A DNA stretch of 64,000 nt from Bradyrhizobium sp. 149 (GCF_023073915.1 NZ_JADPKK010000022.1:744001-808000), one strand, 5' to 3'. Positions 26,762-36,697 are shown, counted from the first letter of the stretch. Translations and numbers: made by a program. The notes: generated by a model from the sequence alone, not told the origin.

Positions 26762-27232
26762 CTACGACGACGCCAGCTTCCGCCGTCCGTAGATCGCGTC
26801 CGCCCGCCTCTCGAACGCGATGGAAAATCGCGCGAACGCGGCGTCGAACATCGAGCCCATCAGCAACGCCAGCATGCGGCTCTTGAACTCGTAGGCGAGG
26901 AAGAACCCGACGTCACAGACGCCCTCACCTTTGGGCTCGAAGGTCCAACGGTTTTCCAGATTGCTGAAGGGACCTTGCAGATATTCGACCAGGATCTTCA
27001 GATTGGCGCGGTCGAGCGTCACGCGGCTGGTGAAGGATTCCTTGACCAGCTTGAACGACACCGTCATGTCCGCGACCAGCACCTCGGTGCCGTCGGGTTT
27101 CGCCATGCGCTGACGGACCTTCAGCGCGCTGCACAGCGGCACGAATTCCGGGTAGCGCTCGACATCGGCGACCAGATCGAACATCTCGGACGCGCTGTGA
27201 TCAACACGGCGCTTGCTCGAAAAATTGGGCAT
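26762..27232 (-). CDS. START-domain coenzyme Q-binding protein (Coq10/RatA family)
   Basis: 156 residues. The text (HSASEMFDLVADVERYPEFVPLCSAL near the start; GPFSNLENRWTF and VGFFLAYEFKSRML later) is the polyketide-cyclase/START fold of Coq10-like proteins, which hold coenzyme Q or related lipids in a hydrophobic cavity. Members are often labelled RatA toxin; in alphaproteobacteria a role in ubiquinone delivery is the better-supported reading. It follows lipA by 6 bp on the same strand, a conserved pairing. Confidence 0.9.
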   Translation of the reverse strand: MPNFSSKRRVDHSASEMFDLVADVERYPEFVPLCSALKVRQRMAKPDGTEVLVADMTVSFKLVKESFTSRVTLDRANLKILVEYLQGPFSNLENRWTFEPKGEGVCDVGFFLAYEFKSRMLALLMGSMFDAAFARFSIAFERRADAIYGRRKLASS

Positions 27233-27238
27233 GGCGGT

Positions 27239-28195
27239 TCAGCGGGCCGTCGCGGCCCGCGCAGCCTTCAGTTTCGCAAAATCCTCGCCGGCATGGTGCG
27301 ACGAACGGGTGAGCGGGCTCGCCGACACCATCAGGAAGCCCTTGGTGTAGGCGACCTTCTCGTAGGACGAAAATTCGTCCGGCGGCACGTAGCGCATCAC
27401 AGCGTGATGCTTGCGGGTCGGCTGGAGATATTGCCCGATGGTCAGGAAATCGACGTCGGCGGAACGCAGATCGTCCATCACCTGCTGCACCTCGTGGCGC
27501 TCCTCGCCGAGGCCGACCATGATGCCGGACTTGGTGAAGATGGTGGGATCGAGTTCCTTGACCCGCTGCAACAGCCGGATCGAGTGGAAATAGCGCGCGC
27601 CCGGTCGCACCGTGAGATAGCACGACGGCACGGTCTCGAGATTGTGGTTGAACACGTCGGGCTTCGCCGCGACGACGGCCTCCAGCGCGCCCTCCTTGCG
27701 CAGGAAGTCGGGCGTCAGGATCTCGATCGTGGCCGAGGAGCACGCGGTGCGGATCGCGCGGATGGTCTGGGCGAAATGCTCGGCGCCGCCATCAGCAAGA
27801 TCGTCGCGGTCGACGGACGTGATGACGACATGGGCAAGCCCGAGCTTGGCCACGGCCTCGGCGACGTTCTGCGGCTCGGCGGCGTCGAGCGCATTCGGCA
27901 TGCCGGTCTTGACGTTGCAGAACGCGCAGGCCCGGGTGCAGGTGTCACCCATGATCATGAAGGTCGCGTGCTTTTTGTCCCAGCACTCGCCGATATTCGG
28001 GCAGCCCGCTTCCTCGCACACCGTGTGCAGGCCGTTGGCGCGCACGATGTTGCGGGTGTCGGCATAGCCGCGGGTGTTGGGCGCGCGCACACGGATCCAG
28101 TCCGGCTTCGGCGGCGAAGCGGAATCGGGCCGGTTCACCTTTTCGGGGTGACGCGGGCGCAGCGGGTTCGAGATGGTATCGACAATAACGACCAT
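27239..28195 (-). CDS. lipA: Lipoyl synthase
   Basis: 318 residues. Both iron-sulfur clusters are encoded: the auxiliary cluster CEEAGCPNIGEC and the radical-SAM CTRACAFC motif. TFMIMGDTCTRACAF is characteristic. It inserts two sulfurs into octanoyl groups on lipoate-dependent enzymes such as pyruvate dehydrogenase E2. Downstream, 6 bp away, lies the Coq10-like gene. No lipB is adjacent. Confidence 0.97.
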   Translation of the reverse strand: MVVIVDTISNPLRPRHPEKVNRPDSASPPKPDWIRVRAPNTRGYADTRNIVRANGLHTVCEEAGCPNIGECWDKKHATFMIMGDTCTRACAFCNVKTGMPNALDAAEPQNVAEAVAKLGLAHVVITSVDRDDLADGGAEHFAQTIRAIRTACSSATIEILTPDFLRKEGALEAVVAAKPDVFNHNLETVPSCYLTVRPGARYFHSIRLLQRVKELDPTIFTKSGIMVGLGEERHEVQQVMDDLRSADVDFLTIGQYLQPTRKHHAVMRYVPPDEFSSYEKVAYTKGFLMVSASPLTRSSHHAGEDFAKLKAARAATAR

Positions 28196-28325
28196 GGGGT
28201 GTCCGGTCTGTTCAGTTCCTACCTAGTCGGTCTCGCCAGGCATCGCAACCCGGCTCGCGCGGCTTCAGGGAACATGGCAGATATGGGCAATATCCTGCTC
28301 TGTTCTCTGGCGACTCTCACCTCGA

Positions 28326-28928
28326 ATGGCTCCAGTCTCGAAGACCTCTATTCCCCGGCTTGGCAAAGCCTTGAAGCGTGCCTTTTTCGCGCGCAGCGTC
28401 CACGAGGTCGCGCACGACTTGATCGGCGCGACCATGCTGGTCGAAGGCGTCGGCGGCCTCATTGTCGAAGTCGAAGCCTATCATCATACCGAGCCGGCGG
28501 CGCACTCCTACAACGGCCCGACGCCGCGGAACCAGGTGATGTTTGGTCCGCCCGGCTTTGCCTATGTCTACCGCTCCTATGGCATCCACTGGTGCGTGAA
28601 TTTCGTCTGCGAGGAAGAAGGCTCGGCCAGCGCCGTCCTGATCCGCGCGCTGGAGCCGACCCACGGCATCGCCGCGATGCGGCGCCGACGCCATCTGCAG
28701 GATCTGCGCGCGCTGTGCTCAGGCCCGGGCAAGCTGACCGAAGCGCTCGGCATCACCATCGCGCACAATGCCCTGCCGCTGGACCGTCCGCCGATCGCGC
28801 TGCATGCGCGGACGGAGCACGTAGAGGTGGTGGCCGGCATCCGGATCGGCATCACCAAGGCCGTCGAGCTGCCCTGGCGCTATGGCGTCAAGGGCTCCAA
28901 GTTTTTGAGCAAGCCGTTCCCGAAGTAG
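28326..28928 (+). CDS. 3-methyladenine DNA glycosylase (AAG family)
   Basis: 200 residues. The conserved core is present: LIGATMLVEGVGGLIVEVEAYHH with the catalytic Glu and an adjacent Tyr, GPTPRNQVMFGPPGFAYVYRSYG, and the CSGPGKLTEAL motif. The AAG/MPG family excises alkylated purines and hypoxanthine. The segment NFVCEEEGSASAVLIRALEP follows the family pattern. Convergent with valS across 5 bp; divergent from lipA. Confidence 0.94.
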   Translation: MAPVSKTSIPRLGKALKRAFFARSVHEVAHDLIGATMLVEGVGGLIVEVEAYHHTEPAAHSYNGPTPRNQVMFGPPGFAYVYRSYGIHWCVNFVCEEEGSASAVLIRALEPTHGIAAMRRRRHLQDLRALCSGPGKLTEALGITIAHNALPLDRPPIALHARTEHVEVVAGIRIGITKAVELPWRYGVKGSKFLSKPFPK

Positions 28929-28933
28929 CGAGG

Positions 28934-31810
28934 CTATGACGCCTGCTTCAGCCGCTCCAGCGCCTCGAGCAGCTTGGCCTTGCGCGCCAGCGCCGCCTCA
29001 CGCTTCTCGCGCTCCTCCTCGACGACCTCCTCGGCCGCGTTGGCGATGAATTTCTCGTTCGCCAGCTTGGATTCGGCGCGCTTGATGTCGGCGTCGGCCT
29101 TCCCGATCTCCTTGTCGAGACGCGTGCGCTCGGCGGCGACGTCGATCACGCCCTTCAGCGGCAGCGCAGCCACCTCACCGCGCACCAGGAGCTGGACGGC
29201 GCCGTCGGGCGCACGATCGGCGAAGGAGATGTCCGACAGCCGTGCCATGCGCTTGATGACGTCGCTCCAGCGAGGCGCACGCTCCCTGGTCTCGGCCGAG
29301 GCGCCCGCGAGCACCAGCGCCGTCAGGGTCGCCGGCGGAATGTTCATCTCGGCGCGCACCGAACGGATCTGCGTGACGAGGTCGATCACCCAGCCGATCT
29401 CGGCCTCGGCCGCGGGATCAGTGAAGTCGGCATGGTCGAAGACCGGCAGCACCCAAACCGGCGAGACGAGCCCATCGGTTGGCCCGGTGGTCGCCGCGAG
29501 CATCGCAAGCTGCTCCGGCGTCGGTTCGGCCGGCTTCAGCGGCCAAGGTGCCAGTGCGAGCAGACCATCGCGCTTGGCCGTCACCTCCCACAACTCCTCG
29601 GTGATGAAGGGCATGAAGGGGTGCAGCAGTTTCAGGATCTCGTCGCGCGCCCATGCGACCATGGCACGGGTCTCGGCCTTGGCAGGGCTGTCGGGACCGA
29701 GCAGCACGGGTTTTGCGAGCTCGACATACCAGTCGCAATAGACGTTCCAGACGAAGCGGTAGATGCTGCCGGCGGCATCGTTGAAGCGATAGGCCTCGAT
29801 CGCCTCGGTCACCTCGCGCGTGGTGTGCGCGCTCTCATGCGCGATCCAGCGGTTCAGCGTCTCCTTGACCTTGGCCGGCTCGAAACCCTCAGGCACGGCG
29901 CAGTGGTTCATCTCGGCGAAGCGCGATGCATTCCAGAGCTTGGTCGCGAAATTGCGATAACCCTCGACACGGCTGGTGGCGAGCTTGATGTCGCGGCCCT
30001 GCGCGGCCATCGCGGCCAGTGTGAAGCGCAGCGCGTCCGCGCCATATTCGTCGATCAGGCTGAGCGGATCGATGACGTTGCCCTTCGACTTCGACATCTT
30101 GGCGCCCTTCTCGTCGCGGACGAGGGCGTGGATGTAGATCGTCGAGAACGGCACCTCCTTCATGAAGTGCAGCCCCATCATCATCATCCGGGCCACCCAG
30201 AAGAAGATGATGTCGAAGCCGGTCACCAGCGCATTGGTCGGGTAGTAGCGCTGCACTTCCGGCGCGTCTGCGGGCCAGCCGAGAGTCGAGAACGGCCACA
30301 ACGCCGAGGAGAACCAGGTGTCGAGCACGTCCTCGTCGCGCGTGATGAAGCCGTCACGCTTGTTGCGGTCGAGCGCCATCTCGCGGCCCTGCTCGACCGT
30401 GATGACTTCCTGCTCAACGTAATAGCCGAGGGCGTGGCTGACGGCCTCCTCCTCGGTCTCGGCGACGAACACCTTGCCGTCAGGGCCGTACCAGGCCGGG
30501 ATCTGGTGACCCCACCAGAGCTGGCGCGAGATGCACCAGGGCTGGATGTTCTCCATCCACTCGAAATAGGTCTTTTCCCAGTTCTTCGGCACGAAGGTGG
30601 TTTCACCCGAGCGTACCGCGGCCATCGCGGGCTTCGCCAGCGTCTTGGCGTCGACATACCATTGGTCGGTGAGATAGGGCTCGATCACCGTGCCCGAACG
30701 GTCGCCATGAGGCACCATGTGGGTGTGGGGCTCGATCCGCTCGACGAAGCCGAACGATTCCAGTCGCTCGACGATGCGCTTGCGCGCGGCGAAGCGGTCG
30801 AGCTTGTTGAACTCCTCGGCGAACTGCGAGGCACCTTCCGGCAGGTCGCGCAGATAATCCTCGTTGTCGAGGAGATCGAGGCAACCCTCCTTGTCGATGA
30901 CGCTGATCCGGCGCAGGCCGTGGCGATTGCCGACTTCGAAGTCATTGAAGTCGTGCGCCGGTGTCACCTTGACCGCGCCAGACCCCTTCTCCGGATCGGA
31001 ATAGTCGTCGGCGACGATCTGGATCTTGCGGCCGACCAGCGGCAGGATCACGTTCTTGCCGACCAGCTTCTGATAGCGCTCGTCATCAGGATGCACGGCG
31101 ACGCCGGTATCGCCGAGCATGGTCTCCGGGCGCGTCGTGGCAACGACGATGAAGCTCGAGGGATTCTCAGGGTTGAAAATCTTGCCTTCGATCGGATAGC
31201 GCAGGTACCAGAGGCTGCCCTTGACCTCGGTCTGCTGCACTTCGAGATCGGAGATCGCGGTGAGCAGCTTGGTGTCCCAGTTCACCAGCCGCTTGTCCTT
31301 GTAGATCAGGCCGTCGCGGTGCAGCTCGACGAACACCTTGACCACGGCCTTGGACAGGCCCTCGTCCATGGTGAAGCGTTCGCGTGACCAGTCGCAGGAG
31401 GCACCGAGCCGCTTGAGCTGGTTGATGATCGTGTCGCCGCTCTCGGCCTTCCACTGCCAGACCCGTTCCAGAAATTTCTCGCGGCCCATCTCGCGGCGTC
31501 CGGGCTGCTGGCGCTCCATCAGCTGCCGCTCGACCACCATCTGGGTGGCGATGCCGGCATGGTCGGTTCCGGGCTGCCACAGCACGTCGCGGCCGCGCAT
31601 GCGCTCGAAGCGGCACAGGATGTCCTGGAGCGTGTTGTTGAGGGCGTGGCCCATGTGCAGCGAGCCCGTCACGTTCGGCGGCGGGATCACGATGGTAAAG
31701 GGCACCGCGTCGCGGCGGTCGGGGCGGCCGGCCTTGAAGGCAAGGCTGTCCTCCCACACGACGGACATGCGGGCTTCGATATCGGCGGGCTGGTAATTTT
31801 TCTCGATCAT
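28934..31810 (-). CDS. valS: Valyl-tRNA synthetase
   Basis: 958 residues, class I enzyme of expected length. HIGH-type motif HMGHALNNT around residue 57 and KMSKSKGN about two-thirds along, with the CP1 editing domain between. The C-terminal coiled coil (AAERTRLDKEIGKADADIKRAES) is the tRNA-binding arm typical of ValRS. Charges tRNA-Val in the cytoplasm. A 141-bp gap separates it from popZ upstream on the same strand. Confidence 0.98.
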   Translation of the reverse strand: MIEKNYQPADIEARMSVVWEDSLAFKAGRPDRRDAVPFTIVIPPPNVTGSLHMGHALNNTLQDILCRFERMRGRDVLWQPGTDHAGIATQMVVERQLMERQQPGRREMGREKFLERVWQWKAESGDTIINQLKRLGASCDWSRERFTMDEGLSKAVVKVFVELHRDGLIYKDKRLVNWDTKLLTAISDLEVQQTEVKGSLWYLRYPIEGKIFNPENPSSFIVVATTRPETMLGDTGVAVHPDDERYQKLVGKNVILPLVGRKIQIVADDYSDPEKGSGAVKVTPAHDFNDFEVGNRHGLRRISVIDKEGCLDLLDNEDYLRDLPEGASQFAEEFNKLDRFAARKRIVERLESFGFVERIEPHTHMVPHGDRSGTVIEPYLTDQWYVDAKTLAKPAMAAVRSGETTFVPKNWEKTYFEWMENIQPWCISRQLWWGHQIPAWYGPDGKVFVAETEEEAVSHALGYYVEQEVITVEQGREMALDRNKRDGFITRDEDVLDTWFSSALWPFSTLGWPADAPEVQRYYPTNALVTGFDIIFFWVARMMMMGLHFMKEVPFSTIYIHALVRDEKGAKMSKSKGNVIDPLSLIDEYGADALRFTLAAMAAQGRDIKLATSRVEGYRNFATKLWNASRFAEMNHCAVPEGFEPAKVKETLNRWIAHESAHTTREVTEAIEAYRFNDAAGSIYRFVWNVYCDWYVELAKPVLLGPDSPAKAETRAMVAWARDEILKLLHPFMPFITEELWEVTAKRDGLLALAPWPLKPAEPTPEQLAMLAATTGPTDGLVSPVWVLPVFDHADFTDPAAEAEIGWVIDLVTQIRSVRAEMNIPPATLTALVLAGASAETRERAPRWSDVIKRMARLSDISFADRAPDGAVQLLVRGEVAALPLKGVIDVAAERTRLDKEIGKADADIKRAESKLANEKFIANAAEEVVEEEREKREAALARKAKLLEALERLKQAS

Positions 31811-31951
31811 GGGGCCGTTAGAAAGCCGCGCGCGGGGTCCAAGTCAACGGAAAGGTCAAAGGAAAGCCAGGCGGCAACAGGGCTTTCCGGTCCGGTCGGG
31901 AGACCGAATATAGTGCACAAGCAGGGCTTTATGAGGGCTCTGCGGCCCGAT

Positions 31952-32722
31952 CTACCTGCCGCCGCGCGATACCCGCTCGATTTCGGCCTTCACGATGCGT
32001 TCCACGAGGCCCGGCAAATTGTCGTCGAGCCAGGACTTCAGCATCGGACGCAGCATCTCCTTGACCAGATCCTCCAGCGTTCGCGCATTGCTGCTGAGCA
32101 CCGTGTGGGCCAGGGAATTGAATGCGGATTCGACCGCCGACACCGTCGATTGCGCCAGGATCGGCTGCTGGGGCGGCACTGGCGGCGCATCGAAGTCCAC
32201 GGGCGCATACGATGGGGGCGGCGTCGGACGTGGCGGCGGCGATTCGGCGAATTCGAGATCATCCCGCGGCTCGACCTTGCGGAAGCTAGGTGGCGGCGGA
32301 GACGACGTCGGCTCCATCGCCAGCGCCATATCGTCGGTCAATTCCAGCACGTCGGGCTCAGGTTCGGGCTCCGGCTCGGGAGCACGGATTTCCGGCTCAG
32401 GCGTGGCTGAGTCGAGCCCCGCCAGCAGCGCGTCGATATCGTCCTGATTGTTGGATGCATCCGCCTCGGGTGCGGGCGGCGGCGGCGGCGCCGGCTTTGC
32501 GGCCGGAGGCGGTACGGGCTTCTCAGCGGCCGGTTTGGCCGGCGCGACCTTGGATGCCGGAATATCGTTGATCGCCTGCGGCTTCGGCGGCGCGGCCGCA
32601 GCCTTCTCGGGCTTGGCAGCCTCAGTCGGCGGCGGCTTGGCCTCATCGTCGGCAATGATGCGCCGGATCGAGGCCAGAATCTCCTCCATCGAGGGTTCTG
32701 TGACCTTTGCAGGCTGCGTCAT
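31952..32722 (-). CDS. popZ: Polar organizing protein PopZ (DUF2497)
   Basis: 256 residues from MTQPAKVTEPS; an ATG four residues earlier is less well spaced from its ribosome site. It has the three-part PopZ layout: an N-terminal helix (MEEILASIRRIIADDE), a long Pro/Ala/Glu-rich disordered middle, and conserved C-terminal helices (TLEDLVKEMLRPMLKSWLDDNLP) that drive oligomerisation. PopZ makes polar condensates that anchor ParB-parS and cell-cycle regulators. The pcm-tolC-popZ-valS order is a conserved alphaproteobacterial arrangement. The 300 bp upstream, to tolC, hold only the tolC hairpin and no gene I can support. Confidence 0.92.
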   Translation of the reverse strand: MTQPAKVTEPSMEEILASIRRIIADDEAKPPPTEAAKPEKAAAAPPKPQAINDIPASKVAPAKPAAEKPVPPPAAKPAPPPPPAPEADASNNQDDIDALLAGLDSATPEPEIRAPEPEPEPEPDVLELTDDMALAMEPTSSPPPPSFRKVEPRDDLEFAESPPPRPTPPPSYAPVDFDAPPVPPQQPILAQSTVSAVESAFNSLAHTVLSSNARTLEDLVKEMLRPMLKSWLDDNLPGLVERIVKAEIERVSRGGR

Positions 32723-32981
32723 CTCCGACTCCACATCCTCAACGCCCTCGCATGCGTTATTTTACACCAAGCACGCCAGGATTGGCCGGTTCCGGACCGA
32801 CGGCCCGACATTTTCGTCGTGACAGCCAGACTTGTCCCCAGATCACAGCGCAACGTACGGCCGTGCCGCCCTACCTGCGGGCCCGAGCTTTACGCAAACG
32901 ACATCGGATGCGAGGCGAATCGACCCGCAGCTTCTTCGCAAGGCTATGTCAGGGAATTTGACGATTGCAAGCAAAGCACCA

Positions 32982-33009
32982 GTCGGCCTCGATTATTCGC
33001 GAGGCCGAC
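32982..33009 (-). terminator. Hairpin terminator of tolC
   Basis: A perfect 10-bp stem (GTCGGCCTCG with its inverse) and an 8-nt AT-rich loop, starting 14 bp after the tolC stop. A T-rich stretch with interruptions follows on the minus strand. The structure is seen directly; terminator function is a confident inference. Confidence 0.75.
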
Positions 33010-33022
33010 CTGATCGCGGCAA

Positions 33023-34447
33023 TCAGCGTCCGTCCGGCGTGCGCACGCCGGCCCAGCTGTCACGCACCTGATGATAGTGCACACTGGGATCATAAACCGT
33101 GGTCGAGAGACCGAGCACCTGGGGCGCGAGACGGCCGACTGCACTGAGCACGGAGTAGGACGCAACTACACGATCGTGCTGCGCGGTCACCAGTGCGACG
33201 CGCGCATTGACCAGCGCCTGCTGGGCATTGAGCACGTCGAGCGTGGTGCGTTGTCCGGCCTTGGCCTCTTCGCGCACGCCGTTCAGCGCGATCTCGGAGG
33301 CGGTGACCTGCGCCTGCGCGGAGGACACCTGCGCCTTGCCGGCGACCAGCTGTCCCCACGCCTGCACCACGGTGGCGCGGGCCTGGTCGCGGGTCGTTTC
33401 GAGATTCAGGCGCTGCTGCGCCAGGTTTTCCTTGGATTGGCGAATCAGCGCGTATTCAGCGCCGCCCTGGTAGATCGGAGCATTGACCGAAGCGACCGCC
33501 GAGGCTCCGAACGAGCGGAAGACGGTCATGGTCTGCTCGTAGGATTGCGTCGCCGCGACCTGGAAGTTGATCGTCGGCAGCAGCGCGCCCTCGTTGATCT
33601 TGACCTGTAGATAGTTGACGTCGATGCCGTACATCGACGCCGTGACATTCGGGTTCTCGACCAAGCTGAGACTGACCGCAGAGGGAAGCGTCCCCGGCAG
33701 GAAGCGATCGACCGGCGAACCCGGGGCGAGGGCTACAGGCTCATTACCGATGATGCGGCGGAAGTTCGCGCGCGTGGTGGTCAGATTCGATTCGGCTGTA
33801 AGCTCCTGCGTCTTGCCGGCAGCTAGCTGCGCCTCGGATTGCGCGACGTCCGTCCGCGTCACTTCACCAACGTTGAAGCGGTCCCGCGTCTGCTTCAGCG
33901 TCTGCTCGAGCACGCGCACGTTGCTGCGCTGGACTTCCAGCGTCGCCGAGTCACGCAGATAGTCCATGTAAACACTGGCGGCCTGGAGCAGGACGCTCTG
34001 CTCGAGCACGCGCAAGGCTTCCCGGGCGCCGGAGACCTGGCTCTCGGCGGCGCGCGTCCTGTTGGCGGTCTGGTTGCCGTTGAAGAGGTTCTGCGACACC
34101 GTCACGCCCGCACTGCGCGGCGCGTTGGTGCCGTGAGTCTCGGTGCGTACGATCGTGGTCGGCGTCCCACCTGCGGTGGTGTTCGTATCGGTGTATTGAT
34201 AGCCGACGCTCGCCGTTACCGCGACCTTGGGGCGATAGCCCGACAAGGCCTGAGGCACATTTTCGTCCGTCGAGCGCACCTGGGCACGCTGCGCGTTGAG
34301 CTGCGGATTGTTCTGATAGGCGCGCACCAGCGCGGCCTCGATCGTGTCCGCCAAGGCAGGCGTCGGCGCGGCAAGCGCCAGCAGCAGGACCGAAACCGCT
34401 GCTCCGGTGAAGAGCTTCACCCCATGCATCCCAAAAAATCCGTTCAT
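33023..34447 (-). CDS. tolC: TolC-family outer membrane efflux/secretion channel
   Basis: 474 residues from the ATG at 34447, which gives a proper signal peptide (FFGMHGVKLFTGAAVSVLLL, cleavage near ALA). Two repeats of the outer membrane efflux domain follow, each with long heptad-rich helices (ESQVSGAREALRVLEQS; QSKENLAQQRLNLE). DTIEAALVRAYQNNPQLNAQRAQ opens the mature protein as in type I secretion TolC. It forms the trimeric tunnel for type I secretion and efflux pumps. The 198-bp gap to the pcm-like gene suggests its own promoter. Confidence 0.94.
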   Translation of the reverse strand: MNGFFGMHGVKLFTGAAVSVLLLALAAPTPALADTIEAALVRAYQNNPQLNAQRAQVRSTDENVPQALSGYRPKVAVTASVGYQYTDTNTTAGGTPTTIVRTETHGTNAPRSAGVTVSQNLFNGNQTANRTRAAESQVSGAREALRVLEQSVLLQAASVYMDYLRDSATLEVQRSNVRVLEQTLKQTRDRFNVGEVTRTDVAQSEAQLAAGKTQELTAESNLTTTRANFRRIIGNEPVALAPGSPVDRFLPGTLPSAVSLSLVENPNVTASMYGIDVNYLQVKINEGALLPTINFQVAATQSYEQTMTVFRSFGASAVASVNAPIYQGGAEYALIRQSKENLAQQRLNLETTRDQARATVVQAWGQLVAGKAQVSSAQAQVTASEIALNGVREEAKAGQRTTLDVLNAQQALVNARVALVTAQHDRVVASYSVLSAVGRLAPQVLGLSTTVYDPSVHYHQVRDSWAGVRTPDGR

Positions 34448-34645
34448 TCTAACGCCCGGCTCGTGCCCGCGAGCTGGGTTACCGTCTACCGAGTGGAGTC
34501 GTTGCCCCGCCGCAACATAGGACGCGGTCAAGCGGGACGGAACTACCTGAGGGTAGTTCGTAGTGGAAACTCTTCACGTGCAGCATCCCGGCCACACTTC
34601 TGATTCAGAACGGGATTTTAACGGGCCAAAGCCGCTATCGGGGCG

Positions 34646-35308
34646 TCAGAACACGAAGGCGGCGGCGCGTTCCAGCCCGGGAAGGACCGGGGCTGCGGCA
34701 TCGAACAGCGCCCGATGGCCGAATTCGCCGTGGGTATGGGTCACGATCATGGCTCGCGGCGGCCTCGATTCGGCCGAGACCCCCACCAGGCGCCCCCCCT
34801 CCTTGAGCTGCCCGAGCAGCCCTGCCGGCGTCACCTCGGTGGCGCCGTTGAGGACGATCACATCATAAGGGGCGGCAGCGGCATCACCTTCGCTGCAGGC
34901 CGCGGCCTTGCAGGCCACGTTGGCAAGCCCGAGGGCGGCGAAGGTGTCCCTGGCCTTCGCGGCCAGGGCCGAATCGCATTCCGTCGCGGTGACCTGGCGC
35001 GCGAGCTTAGCGGTCAGCGCGGCGAGATAGCCCGTAGCGCAGCCGACGACCAGCACGTTGTCACCCTCGCCGATTTCGGCGGCCTGGAGCAGCTTGCCGG
35101 TCAGCTGCGGCTTGATCAGGAACCGCTTGGCGCCGCCCTCGCTGACGTCGAGATCGAGGTCGAGATACGCCAGTGCCTGCCGGCTCGCCGGCACGAAGGC
35201 CTCGCGCGGAACCATGAGCATGGCATCGAGAACACGACGATCGGTGACGTCACTGGTGCGCACCTGGCCATCGACCATTTTTAGGCGCGCCGTCGGGAAA
35301 ACGGACAT
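34646..35308 (-). CDS. Protein-L-isoaspartate O-methyltransferase family protein
   Basis: 220 residues from the ATG at 35308 (MSVFPTARLKMVDGQVRTSDVTD). The methyltransferase fold is clear: GDNVLVVGCATGYLAALTAKL is motif I and ATECDSALA holds the acidic SAM residue. Motif I reads VGCATGY rather than the usual GxGSGY of Pcm. The family repairs isoaspartyl residues, but members of this subgroup next to tolC have uncertain activity, so I withhold a gene symbol. Confidence 0.85.
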   Translation of the reverse strand: MSVFPTARLKMVDGQVRTSDVTDRRVLDAMLMVPREAFVPASRQALAYLDLDLDVSEGGAKRFLIKPQLTGKLLQAAEIGEGDNVLVVGCATGYLAALTAKLARQVTATECDSALAAKARDTFAALGLANVACKAAACSEGDAAAAPYDVIVLNGATEVTPAGLLGQLKEGGRLVGVSAESRPPRAMIVTHTHGEFGHRALFDAAAPVLPGLERAAAFVF

Positions 35309-35445
35309 TTGCGGACCCTGCAAGGCGGACGATGCCGCGGACGAAAGTTGGCGGCATCTTTGGAACAGGCCCTTCGAAAACGCAACATGGCTTTGGCCCG
35401 CAAACCGGGCCCTTCCGCAACTCGCAACGTCGAGGGTGAGTCGGC

Positions 35446-35625
35446 CTATTCGATCGTGACGGCCAGACGGCCGATCAGTGCCGCGACTTCATCCAGCCGT
35501 GCCGAATCGTGTGTCTCGACCGCACGGGCAAGGCAGGCGAGGCATTCATCGTCGCTGAGTTCGGGGATGTCCGCCGGCAGGATTGAAGGCGCCAGCGGGG
35601 AACGGTCGACCTGGATGTCTCGCAT
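35446..35625 (-). CDS. Small hypothetical protein
   Basis: 59 residues from an ATG with GGAG eight bases upstream. The text is regular and helical in its second half (ELSDDECLACLARAVETHD, then LDEVAALIGRLAVTI) and uses codons like its neighbours. I do not recognise the family. It stands alone between the pcm-like gene and tRNA-Asn. Confidence 0.6.
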   Translation of the reverse strand: MRDIQVDRSPLAPSILPADIPELSDDECLACLARAVETHDSARLDEVAALIGRLAVTIE

Positions 35626-35800
35626 GGGAATCAGCTCCGTAAGGGACCGGCTTCTGGAGGCTCGATTTCAATTGAGTCGTTTTGGCGTCGCCGCACCGAA
35701 TGTGGCCGCGCCACCGTACACATCCACTTGAGAACTTGCCGCAACGAGATCGCAAGTCAGATCAGAGTCTGAAGCAAATCATTGAAAATGAAGCGGAATT

Positions 35801-35875
35801 TGGCTCCCCGGGCTGGATTCGAACCAGCGACCATCCGATTAACAGTCGGATGCTCTACCGCTGAGCTACCGAGGA
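35801..35875 (-). tRNA. tRNA-Asn (GTT)
   Basis: 75 nt including an encoded CCA end. The acceptor stem pairs TCCTCGG with CCGGGGA (one G-T pair). The anticodon loop CTGTTAA gives anticodon GTT, asparagine. The T-arm TTCGAAT is intact. Confidence 0.97.
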
Positions 35876-36009
35876 AAAGGGCGAACCCGTCGTTCGCGCG
35901 CGGCTGCGTATAACAAAGCCGCTTGCGCTTGCAAAGGACGAATTCGCTATCTTGCACATTGCGGCGAGAAAGGGCACGCGGCCCGTCCTCCGCCTGACCT
36001 CGGATTAGG

Positions 36010-36378
36010 TTACTCGGCAACGAACGAAGTGGTCTTGGTGCCGGAATCGTAGCGCAGCCGAAGCGCGGTGAACTTGCAGAGGTTGACGTTCTTCCAGAGC
36101 ACGGTCTCATCATAGTTCTGCCAGTCGACACGGACGTTCCAGACACACCCCTCGTCGTCATCGTCGAACTCGACATAGGTGCTCGCCTGGTTCTGCAAAA
36201 CCTTGTCGAGCTCGTTGTCCCATTCGTCCATGCCGTCGTCCGGAGCATTGAAGCCGAGGAATTTGATGGCATAGCCGGTCTCGTTGACGACCGTGACGTT
36301 GCGGGCATCAGCCGCGAACGACGGCGCGGCGGCGATCGACAGACCGATCGCGATCAGTGCAGACAGAAAATACTTCAT
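36010..36378 (-). CDS. Exported hypothetical protein
   Basis: 122 residues from the ATG at 36378, giving a clear signal peptide (MKYFLSALIAIGLSIAAAPS, cleavage after SFA). The mature part begins ARNVTVVNETGYAIKFLGFN, a beta-type start seen in small periplasmic proteins, followed by a very acidic DDDDE stretch and two cysteines that could pair. I do not know the function. It is not in an obvious operon. Confidence 0.8.
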   Translation of the reverse strand: MKYFLSALIAIGLSIAAAPSFAADARNVTVVNETGYAIKFLGFNAPDDGMDEWDNELDKVLQNQASTYVEFDDDDEGCVWNVRVDWQNYDETVLWKNVNLCKFTALRLRYDSGTKTTSFVAE

Positions 36379-36697
36379 TTGAAATTCCCCCGATCGAAAC
36401 AGGGCTTTCGGTGCCTGACGTCGATCGGCGCAGGCGCCGCGGCAACCCATGGCGTTGCCTTGAAGGATTCGTCCGAAGCGCAATCCAAAGGTTCAAGACG
36501 CGATCGATCCACGCTCCGGCTCGCTGCGCGACGCGAGACGCGCAACGAACCAGTTCTTATCGATTCGAATTCTCCGCAGCAATGAACCGGGGTTCATAGG
36601 TCGGCGGTGGTTGTCGTGTCGGGCGTCAATGTCCGCGACGCTGACGCGGCCCGGCGGCCCCTGCTCGAGCGGACCGACGACGACCTCTCCCGTCGCA

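Noticed and set aside
29432..31387. Long open frame antisense to valS (about 650 codons)
   Set aside because: High GC keeps antisense frames open; the text is Arg/His/Asp-rich and lacks domains, while valS is certain on the other strand.
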